Position numbers and translations under genes: made by a program
Assembly: GCF_014651995.1 (NCBI RefSeq)
Contig: NZ_BMXY01000002.1
Location: 186,001 to 250,000 of the forward strand
DNA: 64,000 bases
Direction of reading: 5' to 3'
Source: Cognatilysobacter xinjiangensis
GTDB lineage: Bacteria; Pseudomonadota; Gammaproteobacteria; Xanthomonadales; Xanthomonadaceae
Notes under the pieces: model-generated
The model's input: the letters and a program-made list of their open reading frames with translations, nothing else
Told to the model about the DNA's origin: nothing
Databases searched by the model: none
Shown here: positions 37,505 through 47,288 of the stretch, piece by piece
Layout of the letters: each line of letters starts with the position of its first letter
Numbering within the stretch: the first letter of the stretch is position 1

Positions 37505-38188
37505 TTACTTGCCGACCAGCTGCACGGCGTCGACTTCCTTGTAGCCCGACTTCACGTTGTTGGCGAAGGTGAGCTTGACCGACTTCACCGGATACGGCGT
37601 GGCGTCGAACGTGCGCACGAACCAGGTGCGCGGGCCGCGCTCGTCTTCCTTGGTATCGCTCACGCCGCTCCACACCGTGTGCGCGGCGCCGTCGGTGCCG
37701 ATCAGCTCGACCTTCGCGATCGATTCGACGGCGTCGTCGTTCAACACCGCGCGCACCGCCGTGGCGGACACCGGGCGCTCGTAGTCGAGCTGCAGCCAGT
37801 CGAAGCCGATGTCCTGCTGGTTGTTGGTCCAGGTCTTGCCGTTGACCGCGCCGGTGGTCTGCCACGGCGTGTTCTGGTCCTGCGAATCGGCCGGCGCTTC
37901 GTTAGCCTCACCGAACGACGTGCTGGCCTTCGCCGACACCGCCCACTGCGCATTGGCATCGTTGATGTAGCCGTCTTCCATCGTCGCGTAGTCGAGCCTG
38001 GCCTTGGCCTCGTCGGTCGGCGCGCTCGCGTTGTCGGCCGGCGCGGGCGTGGCGGGCGCGGGCTGCGCGGCGGGCGCCGCGTCGGCGGCGGGTGTGGCGG
38101 TGTCGGCCTGCGCGTCGTCGTGCTTCTTGCAGCCGGCGAGGGCGGCGGTGAGCAGCAGGGCGGAGGCGAGGACAGTTCCCTTGTTCAT
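37505..38188 (-). CDS. lipoprotein with discoidin-like C-terminal domain
   Basis: The 227-residue protein has a lipobox ([20 protein letters not shown], Cys20) and an Ala/Pro/Asp-rich linker (about residues 25-65). The C-terminal beta-sandwich domain has [60 protein letters not shown] and [12 protein letters not shown]. This is the order of strands seen in F5/8-type C (discoidin, NedA-like) carbohydrate-binding domains. The function is unknown. It lies between accC and prmA on the same strand. Confidence 0.75.
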   Translation of the reverse strand: MNKGTVLASALLLTAALAGCKKHDDAQADTATPAADAAPAAQPAPATPAPADNASAPTDEAKARLDYATMEDGYINDANAQWAVSAKASTSFGEANEAPADSQDQNTPWQTTGAVNGKTWTNNQQDIGFDWLQLDYERPVSATAVRAVLNDDAVESIAKVELIGTDGAAHTVWSGVSDTKEDERGPRTWFVRTFDATPYPVKSVKLTFANNVKSGYKEVDAVQLVGK

Positions 38189-38251
38189 TGCGTCGATCCG
38201 ATGGTTGGAAGGTTGGAGGATAGGCCGCGGTTCGCGCGGCGGTGGCATGGG

Positions 38252-39619
<1,368 letters not shown>

Positions 39620-39658
39620 GGAAGAGTCCAGTGCGTCTGGGAGAGTGGGAACGTCCGG

Positions 39659-39682
39659 CCCTTCGGCCGCACGGCCGAAGGG
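39659..39682 (-). promoter_or_regulatory. intercistronic hairpin between accB and accC
   Basis: The perfect inverted repeat CCCTTCGGCCG/CGGCCGAAGGG has a 2-base centre and lies in the 103-bp gap between accB and accC. No T-tract follows it, so it is more likely an mRNA-stabilising or attenuating stem than a terminator. Its effect on the ratio of the two subunits is inferred. Confidence 0.5.
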
Positions 39683-39722
39683 CGTTCGCAGGCCGGCGGC
39701 AGTGCCGCCGGAAAGCTCCTGC

Positions 39723-40199
39723 TCACCCAATCACAAACAGCGGCTGGTCGAACTCGATCGGCTGGCCGTTCTCGACGAGCACCTTGAGCACGGTGCCGGA
39801 GACGTCGGCTTCGATCGGGTTGAACATCTTCATCGCCTCGATGATCGCGAGCGTCTCGCCGGCCTTCACCGACTGACCGACGCTGACGAATGCCGGCTTG
39901 TCCGGCGAGGGCGAGGCGTAGAACGTGCCGACCATCGGCGCGCGCACCACGTGGCCGTCGGGCAGGTCGACGCCGGCCTTGGCGCTGCCGCCGGTGGCGG
40001 CCTCGACCGGGCTGGCCATCGGCATCGGCGCGGCCTGCTGCTGCGGGGCCTGCATCGGCTGCGGCGCATAGGCGAACTCGACCGGGCGCGACGTCGTGCG
40101 CGCCAGACGCACCGTTTCCTCGCCTTCCTTGATCTCGATTTCCGAAAGGTTGCTCGCCTCGAGCAGGTCGATCAGCTTCTTGATTTTCCGCAGGTCCAT
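39723..40199 (-). CDS. accB: acetyl-CoA carboxylase, biotin carboxyl carrier protein
   Basis: AccB carries biotin between the carboxylase and transferase parts of acetyl-CoA carboxylase. The 158-residue protein has the short N-terminal [20 protein letters not shown] helix, a flexible Ala/Pro/Gln/Met linker (about residues 43-75) and the C-terminal biotinyl domain. Lys124 in [12 protein letters not shown] is biotinylated. The thumb [15 protein letters not shown] is present. Transcribed with accC; aroQ lies 61 bp upstream. Confidence 0.97.
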   Translation of the reverse strand: MDLRKIKKLIDLLEASNLSEIEIKEGEETVRLARTTSRPVEFAYAPQPMQAPQQQAAPMPMASPVEAATGGSAKAGVDLPDGHVVRAPMVGTFYASPSPDKPAFVSVGQSVKAGETLAIIEAMKMFNPIEADVSGTVLKVLVENGQPIEFDQPLFVIG

Positions 40200-40260
40200 G
40201 TCGGGCCTCGTGGTGGGATACGGGTTCGATCGCGGCGGGATCGCCGTCGATCTCGGTGGA

Positions 40261-40728
40261 TCAGGAACGGTTGGCTTGCGCCGCGGCGCGCTTGTCCAGC
40301 CAGATCAGCGCGGCGTCCATCGCGAACCGGTAGCTGTCGGCGCCGAAGCCGGCGATGACGCCCATCGCGACGTCGCTGAAGTAGCTGTGCTTGCGGAACG
40401 GCTCGCGCGCATGCGGGTTGGACAGGTGCACTTCGATGAAGGGCAGGTCGACCGCCGCGATGGCGTCGCGCAGGGCCACGCTGGTATGCGTGAACCCGGC
40501 GGGATTGATGATCAGGAACGCGGTGCCGTCGGTACGCGCGGCATGCAGGCGGTCGATGAGCTCGTGCTCGGCGTTCGACTGCATCGAGTCCAGCGTGTGC
40601 CCGTGCGATTCGGCGTCGAGCTTGAGCGCGCGATCGATGGCGGCCAGCGAGGTCCTGCCGTAGATGCCCGGCTCCCGCTCGCCGAGCAGGTTGAGGTTCG
40701 GGCCATGCAGGACCAGCAGCTTCGCCAT
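40261..40728 (-). CDS. aroQ: type II 3-dehydroquinate dehydratase
   Basis: AroQ dehydrates 3-dehydroquinate in the shikimate pathway. The 155-residue protein is the small type II form. The catalytic Tyr23 is in GIYGRTS, with Arg18 in GEREP (lid loop), His81 in NPAGFTHTS and catalytic His101 in [11 protein letters not shown]. It starts [16 protein letters not shown] as usual. The aroQ-accB-accC order is common in gammaproteobacteria. Confidence 0.97.
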   Translation of the reverse strand: MAKLLVLHGPNLNLLGEREPGIYGRTSLAAIDRALKLDAESHGHTLDSMQSNAEHELIDRLHAARTDGTAFLIINPAGFTHTSVALRDAIAAVDLPFIEVHLSNPHAREPFRKHSYFSDVAMGVIAGFGADSYRFAMDAALIWLDKRAAAQANRS

Positions 40729-40822
40729 GGCGGCAGTTCCGACGTCGAGGCCGGGCAGTCTGCGCCCTGCTGGAAAGGCTGTCCAGACGTTCGCTACCGT
40801 ATCGCCGACGTTGGGCGAAATT

Positions 40823-41413
40823 TCAATCGCGCGTTGGGCGCGCCTCGCGGGCCCAGCCGTCGAGGTCGTCGGGCTCCAAGGGGCCCGCCCACTGCTTCAG
40901 GATGCGGCCGTCGGTGCCGACCAGCACGCTGTAGGGCAGCACGCCACGGGCATTGCCGAGGCGCACGCTGGAATCGGCCGGGCCCGGGCTGTCGACGAGT
41001 ACCGTGTAGCCGACGGGGCGCGCGTCGAGAAAACTGCGCACGGCGTCGGCCTCGTCCAGCGCGATGCCGACCACTTGCACGCCGTTCGCGCCCTGTCGGC
41101 GCGCGAAGGCATCGAGCGCCGGCATTTCCTCGAGGCAGGGGCGGCACCAGCTGGCCCAGAAGTTCACCAGCAGCGGCCGGCCGGCGGCAAGGTCGGCCAG
41201 ATGCCGGGTTTCTCCGTCCAGGGTGGGCAGCGCGATCGCGGGCAGCCGCTCGCCGACGCGCGCGACCGGACCGGCGGCGTCGGTCGGTCCCGCCTGCAGG
41301 ATCGCCTGGCCGAGGCGGGTGCGGGCGAGCCAGCTGCGGTCGACCGCGAGGCTCGCCGCCACGCCGAGCAACCCGGCGACGACCGCCACCGCAACCACGG
41401 TGCGCGTCCTCAT
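40823..41413 (-). CDS. TlpA-like periplasmic thioredoxin-family protein
   Basis: The 196-residue protein has one N-terminal anchor ([19 protein letters not shown]) and a periplasmic thioredoxin/AhpC-like domain. The domain has the redox motif [15 protein letters not shown] (Cys90, Cys93), [15 protein letters not shown], and the cis-Pro strand [15 protein letters not shown]. It probably reduces disulfides outside the cytoplasm (cytochrome c or thiol repair). Its ATG overlaps the dsbD stop by 4 bp, so DsbD is the likely electron donor. Confidence 0.9.
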   Translation of the reverse strand: MRTRTVVAVAVVAGLLGVAASLAVDRSWLARTRLGQAILQAGPTDAAGPVARVGERLPAIALPTLDGETRHLADLAAGRPLLVNFWASWCRPCLEEMPALDAFARRQGANGVQVVGIALDEADAVRSFLDARPVGYTVLVDSPGPADSSVRLGNARGVLPYSVLVGTDGRILKQWAGPLEPDDLDGWAREARPTRD

Positions 41414-43680
41414 TTCGCGGCGGCCCGCAGCGCGTCGGCGGTGATCGACGGCGTGAGCAGCGTGGGCAGCACCATCGGCTCGCCGCGGCGCGGATACACG
41501 ACGTAGAGCGGCACGCCGACCGCACCGTGGCGCTGCAGGAAGGCGGTCAGGCCCGGGTCGACATCGGTGTAGTCGCCGACCATGTAGATCGCATCGGCCG
41601 CGCGCAGCGCCTCGCCGAATCCGGGCCGGCCGAGCACGGTGCGCTCGTTCGCCTTGCAGCTCACGCACCAGTCGGCGGTGATGTTGACGAAGACCACCCG
41701 GCCTTCGCCGCGCAATCGGGCGAGGCGCGCCTCGTCGAAGGACACCTGCTCGGTGGCGTGGCTCGACGTCGTCGCGGCCGCGCGCGGCAGGCGATGCACG
41801 GTCACGAGCGAGGCGCCGACGCCGGCGAGCCCGATCACCAGCGCGACCACGCCCCAGGCGCGCTGACGATCGCGCGTGCGCGTCCAGGCCCAGGCAGCGA
41901 AGGCAACGGCGACGGCGGCGGCGAGCGTCCAGGCGATCGCGTCCGGGCCCCGCTGGCGGCCCAGCACCCACACCAGCCATGCGGCGGTGAGGTAGAGCGG
42001 GAACGCGAGCGCCTGCTTCAGCGTCTCCATCCACATGCCCGGGCGCGGCAGCATCGCGGCAAGCCCGGGCAGCAGGCCGATCAGGATGAAGGGCAGTGCG
42101 AGGCCGACGCCGAGCGCGACGAATACCGCCAGCGCCAGTGGCGTCGGCGCGAGGAAGGCCCAGGCGAGCGCTGCGCCCATGAAGGGCGCGGTGCAGGGCG
42201 TGGCGACGATCACCGCCAGCACGCCGGTGAAGAAGTCGCCGGCGATGCCCCTGCGTTGGGTGAGGCCGTGGCCCGCGCCGGTCCAGCGACCACCCGCGTA
42301 CCACAGGCCCGACAGGCTCAGGCCCAGCGCGAACATCAGCAGCGCGAGCGCAGCGACGACCACCGGCTCCTGCAGCTGGAAGCCCCAGCCCAGTGCGCGG
42401 CCCGCGTGCCGCAGCGCGAGCGCCAAGCCGCCCAGCAGCAGGAAGCTCAGCACCACGCCCGCGGTGTAGCCCAGTGCATGGCGGCGCGCGACGCTGGGCG
42501 CGCCGGACTCCGCCAGCGACAGCGCCTTGAGCGAGAGCACCGGCAGCACGCAGGGCATCAGGTTGAGGACGAGGCCGCCCAGCAGGGCCAGCAGCAGCGC
42601 CGACAGCGCGCCGCCGGGCGCGATCGCGCGGCCGGCGGGCGGGCCTTCGCGCGGCACGGCGGCGGCGGGCGGCGGGGTCCTGCCATCGTTCGTCGAGGAA
42701 GCCGTCGCCGCGGCTTCGACCGGTGCTTCGGGCGACGCGGTGGGCGTCGTCGGCGGTACCGTCGTGGCCGACGGCGTCGAAATCACTGCGGCTGCGGTCG
42801 CGGCCGGGAGGTCCAGCGTGACGCTGCGCTCCATCGGCGGATAGCAGATGCCGTCGGTCTGGCAGCCTTGGAAACGCGCGATGAGCGTCAGCTTCCGCGC
42901 CGCACCCGCGTCACGCGTGATCGGCAGCACGAGATCGACCGGGTCGAAGTACACGGCTACATCGCCGAAATGCTCGTCGCGATGCGCGCGCGCCTGCGGC
43001 CAGCGTGGCTTGCCGAGCGCGAAGCCCGCGCGCCGCGACGCGTCGTCGAGCCGGAACGTGCTGCGGTCGCGGTAGAGGTAGTAGCCCGGCGCGACGGCGA
43101 AGCGCGCCAGCACCGAACGCGCGTCGCCGGCGATCGCCTCGAAGCGGAACGCGTCGTCGGCCGGCAGCGGCGCGGCGTCCATGCCAGCCGCGGCGCCGCG
43201 GGCGCGGGCGAACGGCGACAGCGCGGTCGCGGGCGCCGGCTCGGCCTCGGGCAGCGCGACGCTGATGCGGCGCGTCTGCGGCGGATAGCAGACCCCGGCG
43301 TCGGCGCAGCCCTGGTACTTGACCGTCAGCACCGTGCGCGCAGCGCGAACGGTGCCGGGCAGCCGGCCGACCAGCTCGCCGCGGTAGGTCTCGACGTCGC
43401 CGAAGAACTCGTCGCGATGCGCGTCGCCGCGCGGCAACTGCAGCGGCTCGGCGTCGAAGCCCGCATCAGCCTGCACGGAGGTCCGATGGCGATAGAGGTA
43501 GTAGCCCTTGGCGATCGTCCAGCGCACCTCGATCGCGCCATCCGCGTAACGCGCGCTGGGCACGAACACCTGGTCGACAGGCGGCAGCTGGTCGGGGGTG
43601 ATGGCATGGACCGAGGGGGCAAGCGCAGCCAGCAGCAGCGGCGCGAGATGCCGCACGAGGCGGCGCAGGAAGTCAGGCAT
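41410..43680 (-). CDS. dsbD: thiol:disulfide interchange protein DsbD with two N-terminal domains
   Basis: DsbD passes electrons from cytoplasmic thioredoxin to periplasmic thiol proteins. This 756-residue version has a signal peptide (to about residue 26) and two DsbD-alpha/C-type domains in tandem. Each has the Cys pair in a CYPP context (GCADAGVCYPP near 125; GCQTDGICYPP near 278). After a Thr/Ala/Pro linker comes the eight-helix CcdA-like domain (LMPCVLPVLSLK, VIVATPCTAPFM) and a C-terminal thioredoxin domain (TADWCVSCKANE). E. coli DsbD has 565 residues and one N-terminal domain. ATG at 43680; the GTG at 43686 is an alternative. Overlaps cutA by 8 bp. Confidence 0.92.
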   Translation of the reverse strand: MPDFLRRLVRHLAPLLLAALAPSVHAITPDQLPPVDQVFVPSARYADGAIEVRWTIAKGYYLYRHRTSVQADAGFDAEPLQLPRGDAHRDEFFGDVETYRGELVGRLPGTVRAARTVLTVKYQGCADAGVCYPPQTRRISVALPEAEPAPATALSPFARARGAAAGMDAAPLPADDAFRFEAIAGDARSVLARFAVAPGYYLYRDRSTFRLDDASRRAGFALGKPRWPQARAHRDEHFGDVAVYFDPVDLVLPITRDAGAARKLTLIARFQGCQTDGICYPPMERSVTLDLPAATAAAVISTPSATTVPPTTPTASPEAPVEAAATASSTNDGRTPPPAAAVPREGPPAGRAIAPGGALSALLLALLGGLVLNLMPCVLPVLSLKALSLAESGAPSVARRHALGYTAGVVLSFLLLGGLALALRHAGRALGWGFQLQEPVVVAALALLMFALGLSLSGLWYAGGRWTGAGHGLTQRRGIAGDFFTGVLAVIVATPCTAPFMGAALAWAFLAPTPLALAVFVALGVGLALPFILIGLLPGLAAMLPRPGMWMETLKQALAFPLYLTAAWLVWVLGRQRGPDAIAWTLAAAVAVAFAAWAWTRTRDRQRAWGVVALVIGLAGVGASLVTVHRLPRAAATTSSHATEQVSFDEARLARLRGEGRVVFVNITADWCVSCKANERTVLGRPGFGEALRAADAIYMVGDYTDVDPGLTAFLQRHGAVGVPLYVVYPRRGEPMVLPTLLTPSITADALRAAAK

Positions 43681-43996
43681 CGTCACGGCTCTGGGCGATC
43701 ACCCAGTCGAGGTAGTCGGGCGTGCCATCGCGCGCGTCGAGCGCGAGCAGTTCGGGCACGTCGTAGGGATGTAGCGCACGCACGCGCTCGAACACCGCGG
43801 CGGTGCGATCGGCGGCCGTCTTGATCAGCAGAAGAATCTCCCCGGCGTGCTCGACGCGGCCCTGCCAGCGGTAGGTCGAGCGCAGCCCGGGAAGCTGCTG
43901 CACGCAGGCCGCCAGGCGTTCGCCGACGAGCGCGGTCGCGATGCGCTCGGCCGTCGTCGCGTCGGGGCAGGTGCAATGGATGACGACGGCGGCCAT
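43673..43996 (-). CDS. cutA: divalent cation tolerance protein CutA
   Basis: CutA1 is a small trimeric PII-like protein linked to copper tolerance; its molecular role is still unclear. The 107-residue protein shows TCPDATTAERIATALVGERL, AACVQQLPGLRSTYRWQG, EHAGEILLLIKT and LHPYDVPELLALDARDGTPD, all family motifs. It is encoded just upstream of dsbD with an 8-bp overlap, as in E. coli, where cutA and dsbD are also adjacent. Confidence 0.95.
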   Translation of the reverse strand: MAAVVIHCTCPDATTAERIATALVGERLAACVQQLPGLRSTYRWQGRVEHAGEILLLIKTAADRTAAVFERVRALHPYDVPELLALDARDGTPDYLDWVIAQSRDDA

Positions 43997-44084
43997 GGCC
44001 CGATTCTACCGGCCGCGCCGCCGCGGGCCCCGTCGGGCGTGGCCGCATCGGCGGCACGCTGAGACGTGCGTATGGCGATGCGCC

Positions 44085-44486
44085 TCAGTCCCGCGGCTTG
44101 CGGCTGCGGCCGCGCCCGGTGCGCAGCTCGGCCATCTGCTCCATCAGCTCCACCAGCGGAGCCTGGCTGCGCGCCGGAAGCGTGCGGAAGGCGGCGAGCA
44201 TGCGCAGCTCGAGCGGCTCGTCGACCATCGTGGCGTCGACCGCCGCCACGCCGTCGAGCGCATCGTCCGGCGACAGCGCCATGCGGCCGCGTCCCGTGGC
44301 CAGCCATTCGAACTGTACCCCGGTGACCGTGGCGACCCGCCGCAGGTTGGACATGCTGGGGCTCTTGCCCTGCACGGCCTCCCAGTGGCTGACGGCGCTT
44401 CGCTGCACCCCCACGGCCTCGGCGAGGGCGGTCTGGGAGAGCGCGGCATGGCGGCGGGCGAGCCGGATTCGCTGCTGAGAGTTCAT
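44085..44486 (-). CDS. XRE-family transcriptional regulator
   Basis: The 133-residue protein has an N-terminal HTH_3 DNA-binding domain (about residues 6-65), with ALSQTALAEAVGVQRSAVSH and a W-E pair followed by GKSPSMSNLRRVATVTGV. The C-terminal helical tail contains ELRMLAAFRTLPARSQAPLV and ends in basic residues (GRSRKPRD). The target genes are unknown. It stands alone and divergent from the region leading to groES. Confidence 0.85.
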   Translation of the reverse strand: MNSQQRIRLARRHAALSQTALAEAVGVQRSAVSHWEAVQGKSPSMSNLRRVATVTGVQFEWLATGRGRMALSPDDALDGVAAVDATMVDEPLELRMLAAFRTLPARSQAPLVELMEQMAELRTGRGRSRKPRD

Positions 44487-44709
44487 GGAGTGACGCTCCG
44501 CGTCAGTTCAAGCCCCTGAACAGGGCGGGGGATACCGAAGCTCACAATGCTACCGATAACCGCGGAAGGATGTCCGTTTCAGGTCACCATTCGTGATGGC
44601 ATGCGACGAAATGCGGAAATGAAAACGTTTGCAGATTTGGCCGGTTTCGATGCGCTACCGGAATCGGTCGCCCACGGCCGCTTACGGCCTCTGGCATGGG
44701 TGACACGAA

Positions 44710-44851
44710 GGGGCACACAATCGCCCCACGTCGACAGGGACTCGTCGATGGACATGGGGTCAGGTACTGGGGAGGCGCACCGGATCGCGCGAGCTTGGAT
44801 GGCCCTCCCCGGCACCAGGGAGCGCGTTTCTTCGGGACGCGCTCTTTTTTT
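44710..44851 (+). ncRNA. candidate GGA-rich small RNA (Rsm/Csr-sponge-like)
   Basis: This stretch folds into consecutive hairpins. The first is GGGGC/GCCCC (44710-44727). The second is CGTCGAC/GTCGATG closing the loop AGGGACTC (44729-44750). The third is a longer stem GGGGAGG/CCTCCCC (44769-44810) enclosing an inner stem GCGC/GCGC with loop ACCGGATC. The last is a rho-independent terminator. GGA occurs repeatedly (AGGGA, ATGGA, GGGGA, CGGA, TTGGA, CAGGGA), several times in loops, as in CsrA/RsmA-binding RNAs. No protein gene precedes the terminator. The 5' end is not defined. Confidence 0.45.
44820..44851 (+). terminator. strong rho-independent terminator without an upstream protein gene
   Basis: The stem GAGCGCGT/ACGCGCTC has a 9-base loop (44828-44836) and is followed by seven T. 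It ends the candidate small RNA. Confidence 0.85.
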
Positions 44852-44942
44852 GCGTCCGCGAAACGCCGCCTCGCGCGCACGCGCGGCCGCGTTGCACCGT
44901 CTGCCGGCCGATCGGCCGAGCGCGGATTTTTTCTGAACACCC

Positions 44943-44970
44943 CTTGAAAGCCTTTGGCGGCATCCCATAT
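44943..44970 (+). promoter_or_regulatory. sigma-32 (RpoH)-type heat-shock promoter of groESL
   Basis: The -35 element CTTGAAA and the -10 element CCCATAT are separated by 14 bp, which matches the RpoH consensus CTTGAAA-N(13-15)-CCCCATNT. It lies about 120 bp upstream of the groES start codon. Confidence 0.85.
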
Positions 44971-45009
44971 CCCGCCCCGTCCGCGATGCGGGCGGGTCGC
45001 GCCCCGGGT

Positions 45010-45036
45010 TTGGCACTCGTGGCCAGCGACTGCTAA
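45010..45036 (+). promoter_or_regulatory. CIRCE operator (HrcA binding) upstream of groES
   Basis: TTGGCACTC-N9-GACTGCTAA differs from the CIRCE consensus TTAGCACTC-N9-GAGTGCTAA by one base in each arm. It lies downstream of the sigma-32 promoter and 56 bp before groES, so HrcA repression is likely layered on RpoH activation. Confidence 0.85.
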
Positions 45037-45092
45037 AATTTCCCGTCTTTCGCTGTTTTTTCAATCACTTACAATCTGCCGGAGGTTCGTGC

Positions 45093-45380
45093 ATGAACAT
45101 CAAGCCGCTCTACGACCGCGTGGTCATCAAGCGCATGGAAGAAGAAAAGGTCTCGGCCGGTGGCATCGTCATCCCGGACTCGGCGACCGAAAAGCCGATC
45201 AAGGGTGAAGTCGTCGCCGTGGGCGAGGGCAAGGCCTTCGACAACGGCAACGTGCGCGCGCCCAAGGTCAAGGTCGGCGACAAGGTGCTCTTCGGCAAGT
45301 ACAGCGGCACGGAAGTGAAGCTGGACGGCACCGAGTACCTGGTGGTGAAGGAAGACGACATCTTCGCGGTCCTCGGCTGA
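45093..45380 (+). CDS. groES: co-chaperonin GroES
   Basis: GroES is the seven-subunit lid of the GroEL folding chamber in the cytoplasm. The 95-residue protein shows the usual [18 protein letters not shown] start, the mobile loop [20 protein letters not shown] and [17 protein letters not shown]. It is preceded by a GGAGG ribosome site. It is first in the groESL operon and controlled by the heat-shock promoter and CIRCE site upstream. Confidence 0.98.
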   Translation: MNIKPLYDRVVIKRMEEEKVSAGGIVIPDSATEKPIKGEVVAVGEGKAFDNGNVRAPKVKVGDKVLFGKYSGTEVKLDGTEYLVVKEDDIFAVLG

Positions 45381-45415
45381 TCGCGGCCTTCCCTCGCATC
45401 ACGCATCCCTTCTGA

Positions 45416-47080
<1,665 letters not shown>

Positions 47081-47108
47081 GCGCCGCTTCGACGCTGCAT
47101 CGCAACAG

Positions 47109-47140
47109 GAAAAGCCCCGCGAAAGCGGGGCTTTTTCTTT
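47109..47140 (+). terminator. rho-independent terminator of groESL
   Basis: The 10-bp stem AAAGCCCCGC/GCGGGGCTTT has a GAAA tetraloop (47111-47134) and is followed by TTCTTT, 30 bp after the groEL stop. Confidence 0.9.
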
Positions 47141-47288
47141 GCCGCGACCGTTCGTCGTCGCGAGGTGGAAATGTGACCCGCGTCGCTTTTTGTGAAGCTA
47201 GGCTAAATCCGGCGCTGCGCGTCCTGTCCGCTCGGCGCTTCCGTTTCCGGCTCCAGATGCCCCCTCCCCCGAATCGTCGAGGTATGCC

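Larger units (their letters stand above)
44487..45092. other. long non-coding region between XRE regulator and groES
   Basis: This 606-bp region has no convincing protein gene. It contains a possible structured small RNA with a strong terminator (44710-44851), a sigma-32-type promoter (44943-44970) and a CIRCE operator (45010-45036). Confidence 0.6.

Noticed and set aside
40096..43824. 1242-codon plus-strand open frame opposite aroQ-dsbD
   Set aside because: It is antisense to well-recognised genes and its translation is Arg/Gly/Ala noise; long antisense frames are expected at this GC content.
44757..44790. GGTCAGGTACTGGGGAGG as part of a 4.5S/SRP RNA
   Set aside because: The SRP RNA domain IV loop with GGAAGGAAGCAGCC and the GGAA tetraloop is not present.
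44547..44936. Open frame of 129 codons upstream of groES as a protein gene
   Set aside because: The composition is arginine-rich after codon 60, no family is recognised, and it overlaps the structured RNA and its terminator.
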